Shown here: piece by piece, positions 9,421 through 17,446 of the stretch
Numbering within the stretch: the first letter of the stretch is position 1
Layout: every line of letters starts with the position of its first letter
NCBI GenBank assembly: GCA_005862285.1
Contig: SZXW01000010.1
Span: 744,001 to 808,000 of the forward strand
Direction of reading: 5' to 3'
Source of the DNA: Chlorobium sp.
GTDB lineage: Bacteria; Bacteroidota; Chlorobiia; Chlorobiales; Chlorobiaceae
Length of the DNA: 64,000 bases
Notes under the pieces: model-generated
Seen by the model: only the letters and a program-made list of their open reading frames with translations
Told to the model about the DNA's origin: nothing
The model's database searches: none
Translations under genes and position numbers: made by a program

Positions 9421-10337
9421 GTCGGTTCCTCGGTTTCTGGAGACCACCGCCTTACATCAAACCTGCATGACTGCAGATCGAAATAGTATTCGGGGTTTTC
9501 ATGGAATATCACCCGTGACTTTTCAAAGCGGACTTTCATCGGGACGCTTATCTTTCGTTCGTCACCGCACACATTGTTTTTTATGCCCGGCCTGAATCGC
9601 CGGATACTTCCTTCAGGCGTTGAAACTTCGACCTCATGGTCCACCGTACAGAGTGCCTCTACACTTCCTTCGGTTGTCAGCTGCACGGAGTTGACATCCC
9701 CGTGTATGCCGTTCGGTTCGTTATCGTATGCCGACATCACTCCTATCGGGGTCGTAATGTCGATTTTCCGCAGAGGCTCGAATGAGCGGATTTCACCGGT
9801 TTCATAGAACGCGATTCCTTTTCTTGCCGTGATCGTTCCGACAGGTGTTTCAATCGTGACGGATTCTCCCGGCCAGAGGGTCAGGCTTTTCAACGCGCCG
9901 TTTTCATAAAACTGAATACCGATGAATTTCGCTGTCAGTAATCCTGCCGGTGTATCGAGCGTGATTGGTTCGGTCAGAGCAAGTTCGTTTTTCCATGACC
10001 AGAACCCGCTCAGTTTGCCGTCGAGCGGAAATATGCGCTTCAGGCTGCCGTTTTTGTAAAATGTTACCAGTTCAGCCGGAATTTTTCCTGCGGGGGTATC
10101 GAGTATCGTCTGTGACTGCAGGGAGATCGATTTCAGCGATCCGTCCTTGTTGAAATAAACCGGCTTGAGGTTTCTTCTGCCGAGGTCTTCACTTTCGTAG
10201 ATAGGAACAAGAGAGCCATACGGTGTCTCGAGTATATTTTCCTGCGTTACAACGCATCCGTCAATTTTTTTATTTGAAAAGAGGCTGCGGAATTCCACGC
10301 CTTTCAGTTCTCCATACTTTGTAGCGACATTTGTCAT
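9402..10337 (-). CDS. Protein with YNG-type beta repeats, unknown function
   Basis: A 311-residue protein that I do not recognise as a named family. It contains at least four repeats in the pattern F/Y-x-N-G-x-L-K-S/R, a variable stretch, then I-x-L/I-x-TP-x-G-x-I/L, spaced about 35-45 residues apart from residue 30 to 205. The pattern resembles MORN-variant (YwqK-like) repeats, predicting a repetitive beta structure. No signal peptide or membrane helix is visible. An AAGGATGA ribosome site precedes the ATG. The 3' end overlaps the convergent flavoprotein gene by 19 bases. Confidence 0.7.
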   Translation of the reverse strand: MTNVATKYGELKGVEFRSLFSNKKIDGCVVTQENILETPYGSLVPIYESEDLGRRNLKPVYFNKDGSLKSISLQSQTILDTPAGKIPAELVTFYKNGSLKRIFPLDGKLSGFWSWKNELALTEPITLDTPAGLLTAKFIGIQFYENGALKSLTLWPGESVTIETPVGTITARKGIAFYETGEIRSFEPLRKIDITTPIGVMSAYDNEPNGIHGDVNSVQLTTEGSVEALCTVDHEVEVSTPEGSIRRFRPGIKNNVCGDERKISVPMKVRFEKSRVIFHENPEYYFDLQSCRFDVRRWSPETEEPTYSCAG

Positions 10338-10576
10338 TGCTCATCCTTGATCTGTAGTTCCTGAATAGTGATTCAAAGATTACAACTACAATAAGCGTGC
10401 CAGCAAGATAGACGTGGAGATAACAGATTTCATAATAATCGGATAGGCGGATTACTGAAGGAGTGCGATCGGGATAAAAAGTATACAGAAATGTAGGAAG
10501 AAGGGCGGCTGGTACGAAAAAGTAGGAAATTATGTAAACAGAAGGAGACGATAAATTTTCAGCATCAGCATGGCGG

Positions 10577-10741
10577 TCAATGCTGCTTTCGGGACCGGCG
10601 GGATTTTATTGCAACGACAGCATATGAGATACCGACAAAGGCAAGCCAGCCTGTCAGCAGATGCATATCGTCAATATGCAGAAACCCCAGAATAGCCGAA
10701 CAGGGGATTGAAAGAAGGTAAAATACGATCGTAAGTAGCAT
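10577..10741 (-). CDS. Small membrane protein, 54 residues
   Basis: A 54-codon frame that reads like a compact membrane protein. It has a hydrophobic helix (residues 2-20), a short polar turn with HIDDMH (22-27), a second hydrophobic helix (28-45) and a strongly basic tail ending KSRRSRKQH. The two-helix design with a positive C-terminus is typical of genuine small membrane proteins. No clear ribosome site is visible, so this is a prediction. I do not recognise the family. Confidence 0.45.
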   Translation of the reverse strand: MLLTIVFYLLSIPCSAILGFLHIDDMHLLTGWLAFVGISYAVVAIKSRRSRKQH

Positions 10742-10919
10742 TTTTTGCTGATATTTATAACATCGTAATTTATAAAAAAAATGCGATTACTGAAATCCTG
10801 CAATAGATTGGCAGGTTATTTTGTCGTCAACTGCTTCAGACTTTTAAATTGTAACACGTTTATTTTTCGGAATAGTGATTATCATGCCCGAGCATTTGCA
10901 TTTATATTGTACAAGAAAT

Positions 10920-10947
10920 AAAAAAAGGGCTGCAAAACTGACAGCCC
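10920..10947 (-). terminator. Rho-independent terminator (minus strand)
   Basis: Read on the minus strand, GGGCTG and CAGCCC form a perfect 6-bp stem with a 9-base loop, followed directly by seven T. It lies 25 bases after the stop codon of the 42-codon ORF at 10972-11100. Confidence 0.8.
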
Positions 10948-10971
10948 CTCTTTTTCTCTTATCATGAAAAA

Positions 10972-11100
10972 TCACTTCACCAGCTTTCCTTCCTTCCTTT
11001 TTTCCATCATCTTTCGGGTCGTTCTTCCGGTTCGACCCGATGTTTGTTGTTGATCATCATTTAACTTTGTTGGAGACCAGTTCTTATCAACATTAAACAT
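10972..11100 (-). CDS. Small basic protein, 42 residues, unknown
   Basis: This 42-codon frame begins MFNVDKNWSPTKL. The middle is rich in Gln, Thr and Arg (QQQTSGRTGRTTRK), and the end is Lys-rich (KRKEGKLVK). It would be soluble, basic and probably disordered at the N-terminus. The main support is its fit to a strong terminator 25 bases after the stop on the same strand. No convincing ribosome site is seen. It could instead be a remnant or a dual-function RNA. I do not recognise a family. Confidence 0.45.
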   Translation of the reverse strand: MFNVDKNWSPTKLNDDQQQTSGRTGRTTRKMMEKRKEGKLVK

Positions 11101-11660
11101 TATTTAGTAGCTTCACTATGTTTGACGTTAAGCATTTTTTATTCTTGCACAGAAATTCGCAAAAAAAATAAAAAAAAAGCAGAACAGTCTTTCGATACTC
11201 CTCAGCAAGTCGGTAGTGAGGATCACAGGTGTCGAACCGATGTCAAAACAAATCTCTTCTTTGACGGTCCGAAATGTCAGCGATTCAGATCATGGCTGAA
11301 GAATGGCAGGCTTATTCTGCCTACTTCAAAGTTTCAGTGACTGGCTTGGTCATAAGTTGTATGGGGCAGACAGAGGTTTATGCCCCATCTGCCGGCGGAT
11401 GAAGGGGGACTGGTATGTTGGTGAGGTATCTCTGGTGAAACCTGTGAGTTAATGCGTTGATATCCGTATATTGCCCTAAGTAGCATCCGAGTCTTCCCTT
11501 AAACAATGCATTCCGGATATACTTGTTCCCCACGTACCTGACATTCCAGTACACCAGGCTGTAACCTATCATCGCAAACCCTGAGCATTTGGCGATTTTC
11601 AATAAGGGATTGGTGGTCTGGTGTCGGTGGAAAAAAACATCCCGTTGATATTATTTTTTT
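11101..11660. other. Gene-poor stretch
   Basis: Two frames of 72 and 74 codons exist (11122-11340 plus, 11378-11602 minus). Neither has a ribosome site, a recognisable motif or a hydrophobicity pattern that supports a real protein. The stretch may hold decayed coding sequence. Confidence 0.4.
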
Positions 11661-11732
11661 TTAACTCTGTTTTGATCCGAGAAACAGATAAGCTGCGCTC
11701 ATGATGAATATCCATGCTGTGAGTAAATACAT
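11661..11732 (-). CDS. Possible single-helix membrane peptide, 23 residues
   Basis: A 23-codon frame encodes one hydrophobic helix (MYLLTAWIFIMSAAYLFLG) followed by a short polar end. Its form resembles tiny membrane subunits such as those of respiratory or photosynthetic complexes, but no ribosome site precedes it and chance is possible. It is listed as a weak prediction. Confidence 0.22.
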   Translation of the reverse strand: MYLLTAWIFIMSAAYLFLGSKQS

Positions 11733-12123
11733 TTCATTGAACTAAAAAAAACTTTAAAAGTTTTATTTATCAAGGCTATTTAAGTTCAATGTATTAAACA
11801 ACTTTCAAACAATAAAAATTTCATTATTATCTTTGCTAAGAGCAGAATCGACTGTGATCAGCTAATTGACCGTCAGGAATAAATATGCTAAGTTGCAATA
11901 ATAAATTCGTTTATAAGGCTGGTGATTATTTTGTGTTTTGTTTGTGAACAAATCTTTTACGGTTTAAGTATAAAATCACAAGAAAAATGTGATAGAAATA
12001 AACATTATATTTCCTAATGTTATGTATTGTATGAGGATAATAGATTTAAGACCATTGCTTGATCAATAAAATAGAAATATATCCTTGTTTATTAAGTTAT
12101 TGTCATTATATTAAAAAACAGAA
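11733..12123. other. AT-rich intergenic region
   Basis: No open frame with protein-like character is visible. Composition is much richer in A and T than the first 10 kb, in keeping with the accessory nature of 10.4-17.4 kb. Confidence 0.5.
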
Positions 12124-12337
12124 GCATGTAAATCGCACATGCATTTACTTTATCTTGTTGCTTAGGAATCAAGGCAAGACCGACGCAATATATTCAAGAT
12201 CTGGTTCAAATATCTTGAATTGAAGCGCTGAAGAAATATCGGGAAAGCAAGAGTCGGATGTGGCGACCGGCCTGTACTCTATAGTGGATCAGGTCTTTCT
12301 GGTCTTTTTAAGGCTTCGGGTTATCGGAGCCTTTTTG
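12124..12337 (+). ncRNA. Candidate structured RNA ending in a terminator
   Basis: Four successive hairpins occupy about 210 bases without an ORF. They are GCATGT/ACATGC (12124-12142), a perfect 9-bp ATTCAAGAT/ATCTTGAAT (12192-12220), AGAGT/ACTCT enclosing CGG/CCG (12250-12280), and a terminator hairpin (12310-12333) followed by T. The layout suits an independent small RNA or a long leader ending ahead of the endolysin gene. No known RNA family is recognised and no promoter was established. Confidence 0.35.
12310..12337 (+). terminator. Rho-independent terminator
   Basis: AAGGCT and AGCCTT pair around a loop that can add two more pairs, followed by five T. It ends whatever transcript crosses 12.1-12.3 kb and lies 50 bases before the endolysin start. 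Confidence 0.7.
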
Positions 12338-12387
12338 TTTGAAATGGATAGTTTCTGTTGTGATAAGTGTAATAATTTAAGGAGTTT

Positions 12388-12945
12388 ATGGATATAAATA
12401 AATACAGGTTTTTCGTTATAGTTCAAAAAAATATAGCTGAAAAGACTTTGGATCAGAAACAAAAGGACGGTTTTAAATATTTACTTGCGAAGATAGAGGG
12501 GCTTGATTTAGATAAGCGATGGGCCGCATATATAATTGCAACAGTGTGGCATGATACATTGTGTGCAATGCAACCAATATCGGAGAAGGGTAGTCTGCGT
12601 CACTTTAATAATTACGAGAATTGTAATGGAAATATTTTTCTTGGCGATGGGTTTTTATACAGAGGGCGTGGATATGTTCCTCTTGTCTGGAAAGATAATT
12701 ATCAGAAATTTGGAAGGCTCCTTGGTATAGATCTTCTTGGAGACCCCGAAGTTGTATTAAATCCTGAAATAGCCTGGAAAATATTGATTGCCGGAATGAC
12801 AGGTGGGTTATTTACTGGAGATAATCTTTTAAAATACTTCAATGATGTAAATACAGACTGGATTGAAGCAAGAAAGATTATCAATAATTCTGATGATGGA
12901 GAACAAATTGCTGAGCACGCAATAAAATTTTATGAGGCCCTTTGA
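12388..12945 (+). CDS. GH19-type chitinase/phage endolysin-like protein
   Basis: A 185-residue protein with the glycoside hydrolase 19 fold pattern used by phage lysozymes and chitinases to cut peptidoglycan or chitin. The substrate-groove motif YRGRGYVPLVWKDNYQKFG lies at about residues 91-109 and is followed by GIDLLGDPEVVLNPEIAWKI, both highly typical. A candidate catalytic Glu sits in PISEKG near residue 68. There is no signal peptide, as expected for a phage enzyme released through a holin; no holin is seen nearby. A GGAG ribosome site is visible. Isolated in an AT-rich region, it is probably a prophage remnant or a domesticated lysin. Confidence 0.78.
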   Translation: MDINKYRFFVIVQKNIAEKTLDQKQKDGFKYLLAKIEGLDLDKRWAAYIIATVWHDTLCAMQPISEKGSLRHFNNYENCNGNIFLGDGFLYRGRGYVPLVWKDNYQKFGRLLGIDLLGDPEVVLNPEIAWKILIAGMTGGLFTGDNLLKYFNDVNTDWIEARKIINNSDDGEQIAEHAIKFYEAL

Positions 12946-12982
12946 GGAATAATATTATTTTTTTATTTGAAATAAATGTATT

Positions 12983-13001
12983 AAGGCTAAAAGTTAGCCT
13001 T
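12983..13001 (+). terminator. Hairpin after the endolysin gene
   Basis: A perfect 8-bp stem AAGGCTAA/TTAGCCTT with a 3-base loop lies 38 bases after the endolysin stop. No T run follows, so termination would be weak or need a factor. The stem resembles the terminator stem at 12310. Confidence 0.5.
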
Positions 13002-13018
13002 GAAAGCTTTCAAGTGAT

Positions 13019-13062
13019 TTGTGCTTTTGGTTATTTGACAGTTTTTTTTGATAAAAGCACAA
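13019..13062 (+). promoter_or_regulatory. Leader hairpin ahead of the RRM gene
   Basis: A perfect 10-bp inverted repeat, TTGTGCTTTT at 13019-13028 and AAAAGCACAA at 13053-13062, ends 18 bases before the RRM start codon and just ahead of its ribosome site. Such a leader could modulate translation, for example with temperature. This function is inferred. Confidence 0.45.
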
Positions 13063-13080
13063 TTTATTTATAAGGACGCT

Positions 13081-13368
13081 ATGAATATCTACATAGGCAA
13101 TATTGATTACGCTGTAAATGATGCAACCCTTCAAACTATGTTCGAAAAATTTGGTGAAGTATCAAAAGCATCTATCATTTTCGACCAGTACACTGATCGT
13201 TCCAAGGGATTCGGATTTGTTGAAATGCCTAACAAATCTGAAGCTGAACAAGCTATTTCATCCATGAACAATTCAGAGATCAACGGAAGGACTCTCATGG
13301 TTAACGAAGCCCGTCCTAAAGAATCACGACCATCAAGGGGAGGAAACTCACACACGACAGGGTATTGA
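13081..13368 (+). CDS. RRM-type RNA-binding protein
   Basis: A 95-residue single RNA recognition motif protein, like the cold-inducible Rbp proteins of cyanobacteria and other bacteria. RNP2 is IYIGNI at residues 3-8 and RNP1 is KGFGFVEM near 41-48. The C-terminus is short and rich in Arg, Ser and Gly. The ATG at 13081 is chosen because it follows an AAGGA ribosome site and because the family starts M-N-I-Y-I-G-N; an upstream in-frame start would add 11 unrelated residues. Probable roles are RNA chaperoning or mRNA stabilisation. A strong terminator follows. Confidence 0.9.
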   Translation: MNIYIGNIDYAVNDATLQTMFEKFGEVSKASIIFDQYTDRSKGFGFVEMPNKSEAEQAISSMNNSEINGRTLMVNEARPKESRPSRGGNSHTTGY

Positions 13369-13393
13369 TCTTGAAACGATCAATACTGAATCG

Positions 13394-13423
13394 AAGCCGC
13401 TGTAAAATAGCGGCTTTTTTTTT
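13394..13423 (+). terminator. Rho-independent terminator of the RRM gene
   Basis: A perfect 8-bp stem AAGCCGCT/AGCGGCTT with a 7-base loop and a run of nine T, 26 bases after the RRM stop codon. Confidence 0.9.
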
Positions 13424-13451
13424 GAATGAAGACATAGGGGGATGTTCATAA

Positions 13452-13476
13452 ATAAAGCAAAAAGTATTTTCAGTTT
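13452..13476. repeat. 25-bp direct repeat, copy 1
   Basis: ATAAAGCAAAAAGTATTTTC followed by AGTTT, identical over 25 bases to 16869-16893. It lies exactly where the receiver-domain remnant of the neighbouring kinase breaks off. Confidence 0.9.
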
Positions 13477-13595
13477 TCATAATGCCAGCAGCAATTAAAT
13501 TCGCCTTTCAGGTTCTTGTTCAGCAGGAAAGAGCTTGTCTCGTCATCTTCTGCTATGAGAATGGTTGTGCTGGACAAAGGATTTATCGGCTCCTG
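13470..13595 (-). pseudogene. Receiver-domain remnant of the adjacent kinase
   Basis: Directly after the TAG stop of the kinase the same frame stays open for 41 codons. It encodes TTILIAEDDETSSFLLNKNL, the first strand and acidic patch of a response-regulator receiver domain. Coding similarity ends after about 30 codons, close to the 25-bp repeat. The kinase was therefore probably a hybrid kinase whose receiver was cut off and separated by an in-frame stop. Confidence 0.7.
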
Positions 13596-15866
13596 CTAGA
13601 CAGGAGGCAAGGGGTTTGCTGTTTTACTGACATTAAGAGTGTTATAGGGAATGGTGAAGATGAAGGTGCATCCCTTACCTTTTTCCGATTCGACACTTAT
13701 GTTCCCGCCAAGCATTTCAACGTATGCTTTGGAAATGCATAATCCAAGCCCGGATCCTTCGTGAGCTCGGGTGAGTGTATTATCCACCTGAAGGAAACGA
13801 TCAAAAATTCTGTTTTTCATGTCATCGGGAATGCCGATTCCGGTATCACTGACCGAAAAGACAAGCATGGAAGCGTTTCTGGTATAGCTTACAGTAATAC
13901 TTCCGGTACGAGTGAATTTGATGGCATTCTGGACAAGGTTGATGAGTATTTGGTGGATTTTTTTTTTGTCGCTGATGATGACACTTTCGCTGTCAGACAA
14001 CCCAGCCTTACAGTTCAAATGTAACCCTTTCGCTTTGGTTTGTAGCTTGAAAAAGGAGCAGACATTGTGCAAGATTTCGTTTACCTGAGTTTCTGCGACC
14101 TGCACCATGGTTTCACCGGCTTCAATGCGTGAAATATCAATGAGATCATTGATAAGATTAAGCATACGCTGGCCACTTTGCTGCATGAGGTCGATATATT
14201 CGGCTTGTTTCTCGCCGGATAACTGAGGTTCCTTCAGCAGCTCGGAAAACCCGAGGATGCCATTCATGGGAGTACGTATCTCATGGCTGATATTAGCCAG
14301 AAATGCTGATTTCAAGCGGTCGTTTTCTTCGGCTTTTTCTTTGGCGGCGATCAGGGCGTCCATCATTTTTTTCTGTTCGGTGATTTCTTCCTTGACTGCC
14401 ACAAAATTGATTATCACTCCCTCTGTATTCCGAATGGCGGAGATAACGGCACGTTCCCAGAAGAGTTCACCGTTTTTCTTTTTGTTCTGCAGTTCACCAC
14501 GCCAGATCTTGCCGTCTAAAATTGTTTTCCAGAGATCCTCATAGACCGATTTCGGCATCAGGCCTGACTGTAAGATTCGGGGATTTTTCCCTTTTGCCTC
14601 TTCGGCCGTATACCCTGTGAGATCGGTGAACATAGGGTTGACGTATTCAATGTTGCCCTCAAGATCAGTTATGACCACCATGGAGGGACTTTGCTCAACG
14701 GCCACACTCATTTTTTTAAGTGCCATTTCCGCCTTATTGCGATCGGTGACATCATGAATAATCCCATAGAACAGGTCTTTGCCTTCTATATTGATATTTG
14801 TATCGTAGACTTCAACATCCCGAAGAGTACCGTCTGCCAGGCGATGCCGGAAAATTGCAGGACGGGCTCCCGGCAACCTGCTTTTTTCGATTGCTAACAA
14901 GGCCTCTTCAAGAGGGGTAATATTAATATCCCCCATATTCATGGTGCGGAGCTCTTCAATCGGCCAGCCATAAAAATCAGCCGCAGCCTGATTGGCGTCA
15001 ATGATTTTTGCTGTATCAGGATCGATGATCAATTGTACGGCGGCATGCCCCTCAAACAGCTTCCTGAAACGATCTTCGCTCCGATGCAGTGTAGCGATAT
15101 CAGCTTTTTTGCGCTCGGTGATATCGATATCGGTTCCAATGATATAGGGCTGGTTTTCAATTATTATTCTTTTTCCTGAGAGTTGATGCCATCGGATTTC
15201 AGGGCCACCGTGAAGAAGAACTCTGCTTACCTCTGATTCTTCAGTACCGTTGTTCAGGATCCTCATCATTTTCTGTTCGATCACCGGCCTGTCATCAGGA
15301 TGAATGTTGTCTATTGCAAAGGTGTTCCGCATTTCACTATCCGTTTTGCCAACGACGACATCCCGCTCGTAGGCGTTCCATTGAACGAACCGACCTTCGG
15401 CATCAAGCATATAGAACCCGCCCGGAATGGCATCGATCAATGCGCTGCTGAACATCTGCTGGTTTTGTGACTCCTTTTGAGCAAGCTTAATATCAGTAAT
15501 ATCCCGCCCGGAAATAGAGAGCGCTATAATTTTGTTTTTCTTGGATGTAATGGGGGTAATGGTACTGAGAATAAACCGCCCTTCGAGTTCATCAACCAAA
15601 GTGATGATTTTACCGGTTCGAAAAGCTTCGTCAGTTTTTTCTTTTCTGAATGCTGCCATTTCATGAGGCATCAAATCAAAAACGTTGATATTGATGCAAT
15701 CCTGAACCTGCTTACCTATCTTTGTGGCGAAAGCTTTGTTGGCCTCAAGAATGATCCCATTGCGATCCATAACAAATGATCTATCGTTGGTATCAAAGGC
15801 CGCTTGAAGCGTGTGATAGCGCTCTTCAAAAGAGCGTTTCGTGCTGTAATTATTCTCGCCACTCAT
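13596..15866 (-). CDS. Multi-PAS sensor histidine kinase (truncated hybrid)
   Basis: A 756-residue cytosolic kinase without membrane helices. Four PAS/PAC units span about residues 15-130, 140-255, 265-385 and 385-510. A HisKA domain follows with the phospho-accepting His in NISHEIRTPMNG near residue 527, then an HATPase domain with DTGIGIPDD and GSGLGL motifs. It should sense an intracellular signal (redox, light or ligand; unknown) and autophosphorylate. The end is unusual: the frame stops with TAG just before a broken receiver domain at 13470-13595. No response regulator is adjacent. Confidence 0.88.
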   Translation of the reverse strand: MSGENNYSTKRSFEERYHTLQAAFDTNDRSFVMDRNGIILEANKAFATKIGKQVQDCININVFDLMPHEMAAFRKEKTDEAFRTGKIITLVDELEGRFILSTITPITSKKNKIIALSISGRDITDIKLAQKESQNQQMFSSALIDAIPGGFYMLDAEGRFVQWNAYERDVVVGKTDSEMRNTFAIDNIHPDDRPVIEQKMMRILNNGTEESEVSRVLLHGGPEIRWHQLSGKRIIIENQPYIIGTDIDITERKKADIATLHRSEDRFRKLFEGHAAVQLIIDPDTAKIIDANQAAADFYGWPIEELRTMNMGDINITPLEEALLAIEKSRLPGARPAIFRHRLADGTLRDVEVYDTNINIEGKDLFYGIIHDVTDRNKAEMALKKMSVAVEQSPSMVVITDLEGNIEYVNPMFTDLTGYTAEEAKGKNPRILQSGLMPKSVYEDLWKTILDGKIWRGELQNKKKNGELFWERAVISAIRNTEGVIINFVAVKEEITEQKKMMDALIAAKEKAEENDRLKSAFLANISHEIRTPMNGILGFSELLKEPQLSGEKQAEYIDLMQQSGQRMLNLINDLIDISRIEAGETMVQVAETQVNEILHNVCSFFKLQTKAKGLHLNCKAGLSDSESVIISDKKKIHQILINLVQNAIKFTRTGSITVSYTRNASMLVFSVSDTGIGIPDDMKNRIFDRFLQVDNTLTRAHEGSGLGLCISKAYVEMLGGNISVESEKGKGCTFIFTIPYNTLNVSKTANPLPPV

Positions 15867-16052
15867 AAGTATGGGGGGTTCCTTTTTGAGGTAGGTGCGA
15901 AATGGAATTTAATCAATATACCAACAGGAAATCTATTCTTGTTGGCCGATCGTTAATAATATAGTAATAATACTGATCACTCACGTCGCAACGTCGAGCT
16001 CCCGGAAATCCATCTATGGAGTTCCTCCATTACCCTCTACTACTTGCTCTGT

Positions 16053-16077
16053 AATATTGCAGTGTCGCCAGCGTTTG
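16053..16077. repeat. Imperfect direct repeat, copy 1
   Basis: AATATTGCAGTGTCGCCAGC followed by GTTTG. A near copy, with two substitutions and one base missing, lies at 16822-16845. The pair flanks the secreted-protein gene. Confidence 0.5.
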
Positions 16078-16150
16078 CGTACATTGTTCAGTGTTTGTGC
16101 GGTGTTGTGCATGCTACGGAATTCTTCCAGAGTCTAAAAAATGGCGAAAA

Positions 16151-16759
16151 ATGAAGAAATCATTAAAGATCATACCGGCGATGCTATTGGTGCTGTTGAT
16201 GACAATGGTGTCAAATATGACACTCGCATCTGACGGTATTGTCAGATACAAGGTGACAGCTGTAGAGGACAAGGCAAGAGTAAGAGATTTTGAATATTTA
16301 TCATACGATCAGGTATATCGTAATGATCAGGAACAAGCAAAGAATGAGCTGCTTCCTGCTGATAAAGAGTCAGAACTGCTTTCACATGTTCCTGTAGGCG
16401 GCATGATTATAGTTGAATTGCTTGGCGCTAATTGGGATATGGCAAATGGTACGAATTGGACATATGTGATACATGATGATAATGGGAATGAATTATTTCG
16501 ATCAAAAGGATTTGATCACGCGCAACCGCCACCCGCTTATATATCACACGGTATGGCATATAAAACAATATTTGGTGTTGTTGCTACAAAGAAAGAAGTT
16601 CAGGCAGCTCCCGAAGAAACGCCATGGGGAGATCGTGTCTATGTTGTTCGTGAGCAAATCGAAATACCGGTAGCTCTTCCTGATTCATTTAAAGTTTATG
16701 TGATCGACAAGCTGAATAAAAATCGCTGTTGTTATGCTCTTACGAAAAAGGTTGATTGA
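16151..16759 (+). CDS. Secreted protein of unknown function
   Basis: About 202 residues beginning MKKSLKIIPAML. A clear Sec signal peptide has two lysines, a hydrophobic core and a probable cleavage after TLAS near residue 27. The mature protein is polar and mixed, has two adjacent cysteines near its end, and resembles no family I know. The ATG at 16151 is chosen because it places the signal peptide at the N-terminus; an upstream in-frame ATG at 16091 adds 20 residues that do not fit. It is flanked by two kinds of direct repeats. Confidence 0.6.
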   Translation: MKKSLKIIPAMLLVLLMTMVSNMTLASDGIVRYKVTAVEDKARVRDFEYLSYDQVYRNDQEQAKNELLPADKESELLSHVPVGGMIIVELLGANWDMANGTNWTYVIHDDNGNELFRSKGFDHAQPPPAYISHGMAYKTIFGVVATKKEVQAAPEETPWGDRVYVVREQIEIPVALPDSFKVYVIDKLNKNRCCYALTKKVD

Positions 16760-16821
16760 GCCATAATGCTTACAGAAAAGGAGAAGTCCGATTCATCATC
16801 GAGGTCTCATCAACATTCCCC

Positions 16822-16845
16822 AATATTGCAATGTTGCCGCGTTTG
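16822..16845. repeat. Imperfect direct repeat, copy 2
   Basis: AATATTGCAATGTTGCCGCG followed by TTTG, similar to 16053-16077. Confidence 0.5.
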
Positions 16846-16868
16846 AGAAAAATTAGGGACAACCAGAG

Positions 16869-16893
16869 ATAAAGCAAAAAGTATTTTCAGTTT
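16869..16893. repeat. 25-bp direct repeat, copy 2
   Basis: Identical to 13452-13476. It lies 51 bases before the broken REP-type transposase gene. The two copies bracket the truncated kinase and the secreted-protein gene (3.4 kb). Confidence 0.9.
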
Positions 16894-16944
16894 GTTACCT
16901 TGCCGAAAGAGATTGAATGATTACATCATCAACTCTAATGCACT

Positions 16945-17140
16945 ATGCCGAGAGGTCTGCGACTTGACGCACCGGGAACCCTGCATCATGTGATCGTGCG
17001 GGGGGATCGAGCAGGGAAGTATTGTCAGCCTCAATACGGACAGGAAAACGTTTCTCGACCGTTTGGTCATGTTGGCAAAAGGATCTGGGACGGGTATCTA
17101 CGAATTCGCCCTGATGACGGACCATACTGTTTTTTATCCC
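16945..17140 (+). pseudogene. REP-associated (Y1) transposase, broken
   Basis: The start MPRGLRLDAPGTLHHVIVRG is the classic N-terminus of REP-associated tyrosine (RAYT, IS200/IS605-like) transposases. The frame then slips. A second frame gives GIEQGSIV, and a third gives DRKTFLDRLVMLAKGSGTGI followed by FALMTDHT, which continue the family in order. The H-x-H catalytic region (normally MTNHAHFL) is altered to MTDHT and coding stops soon after. At least two frameshifts and loss of the C-terminal half make it nonfunctional. Confidence 0.8.
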
Positions 17141-17446
17141 CTATGACATAGCTATGATTCCCGGTTATCCGGGAAGATGGGGGGCACCGGCGTTTATCGG
17201 TCTCAGTGCTTCCGGAAAATTATCTGGCGGTATTTGCGAAAGCCGGGGATTATTTGGCTGGTAAAAGACTATCTTTGATTATACCATCCAATAGGGGAAA
17301 GTTACTGCCTTTTGTTTAACAGGAACCGATGCTATATTCAAGAGCAGGATGGATTTTGCCGGTTTCATTGCTTTTTGACACATATTTTCCTGATTGGAAA
17401 AAACAACGAGATGGGCGGATAGTGTAAGTGTATAAAAAAAAGGGAG

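Noticed and set aside
11122-11340. 72-codon plus-strand frame
   Set aside because: No ribosome site, no motif, low-complexity lysine start. It lies in the probable promoter region of the minus-strand small ORF.
11378-11602. 74-codon minus-strand frame
   Set aside because: Composition looks faintly protein-like, but no start signal or family similarity could be recognised. It may be decayed.
12388-12945. Intact prophage around the endolysin
   Set aside because: No capsid, portal, tail, holin or integrase gene lies nearby; only the lysin is recognisable.
17155-17300. Possible gene downstream of the broken transposase
   Set aside because: Several frames give fragments that look like old coding sequence, but none has a start, a motif or consistent length.
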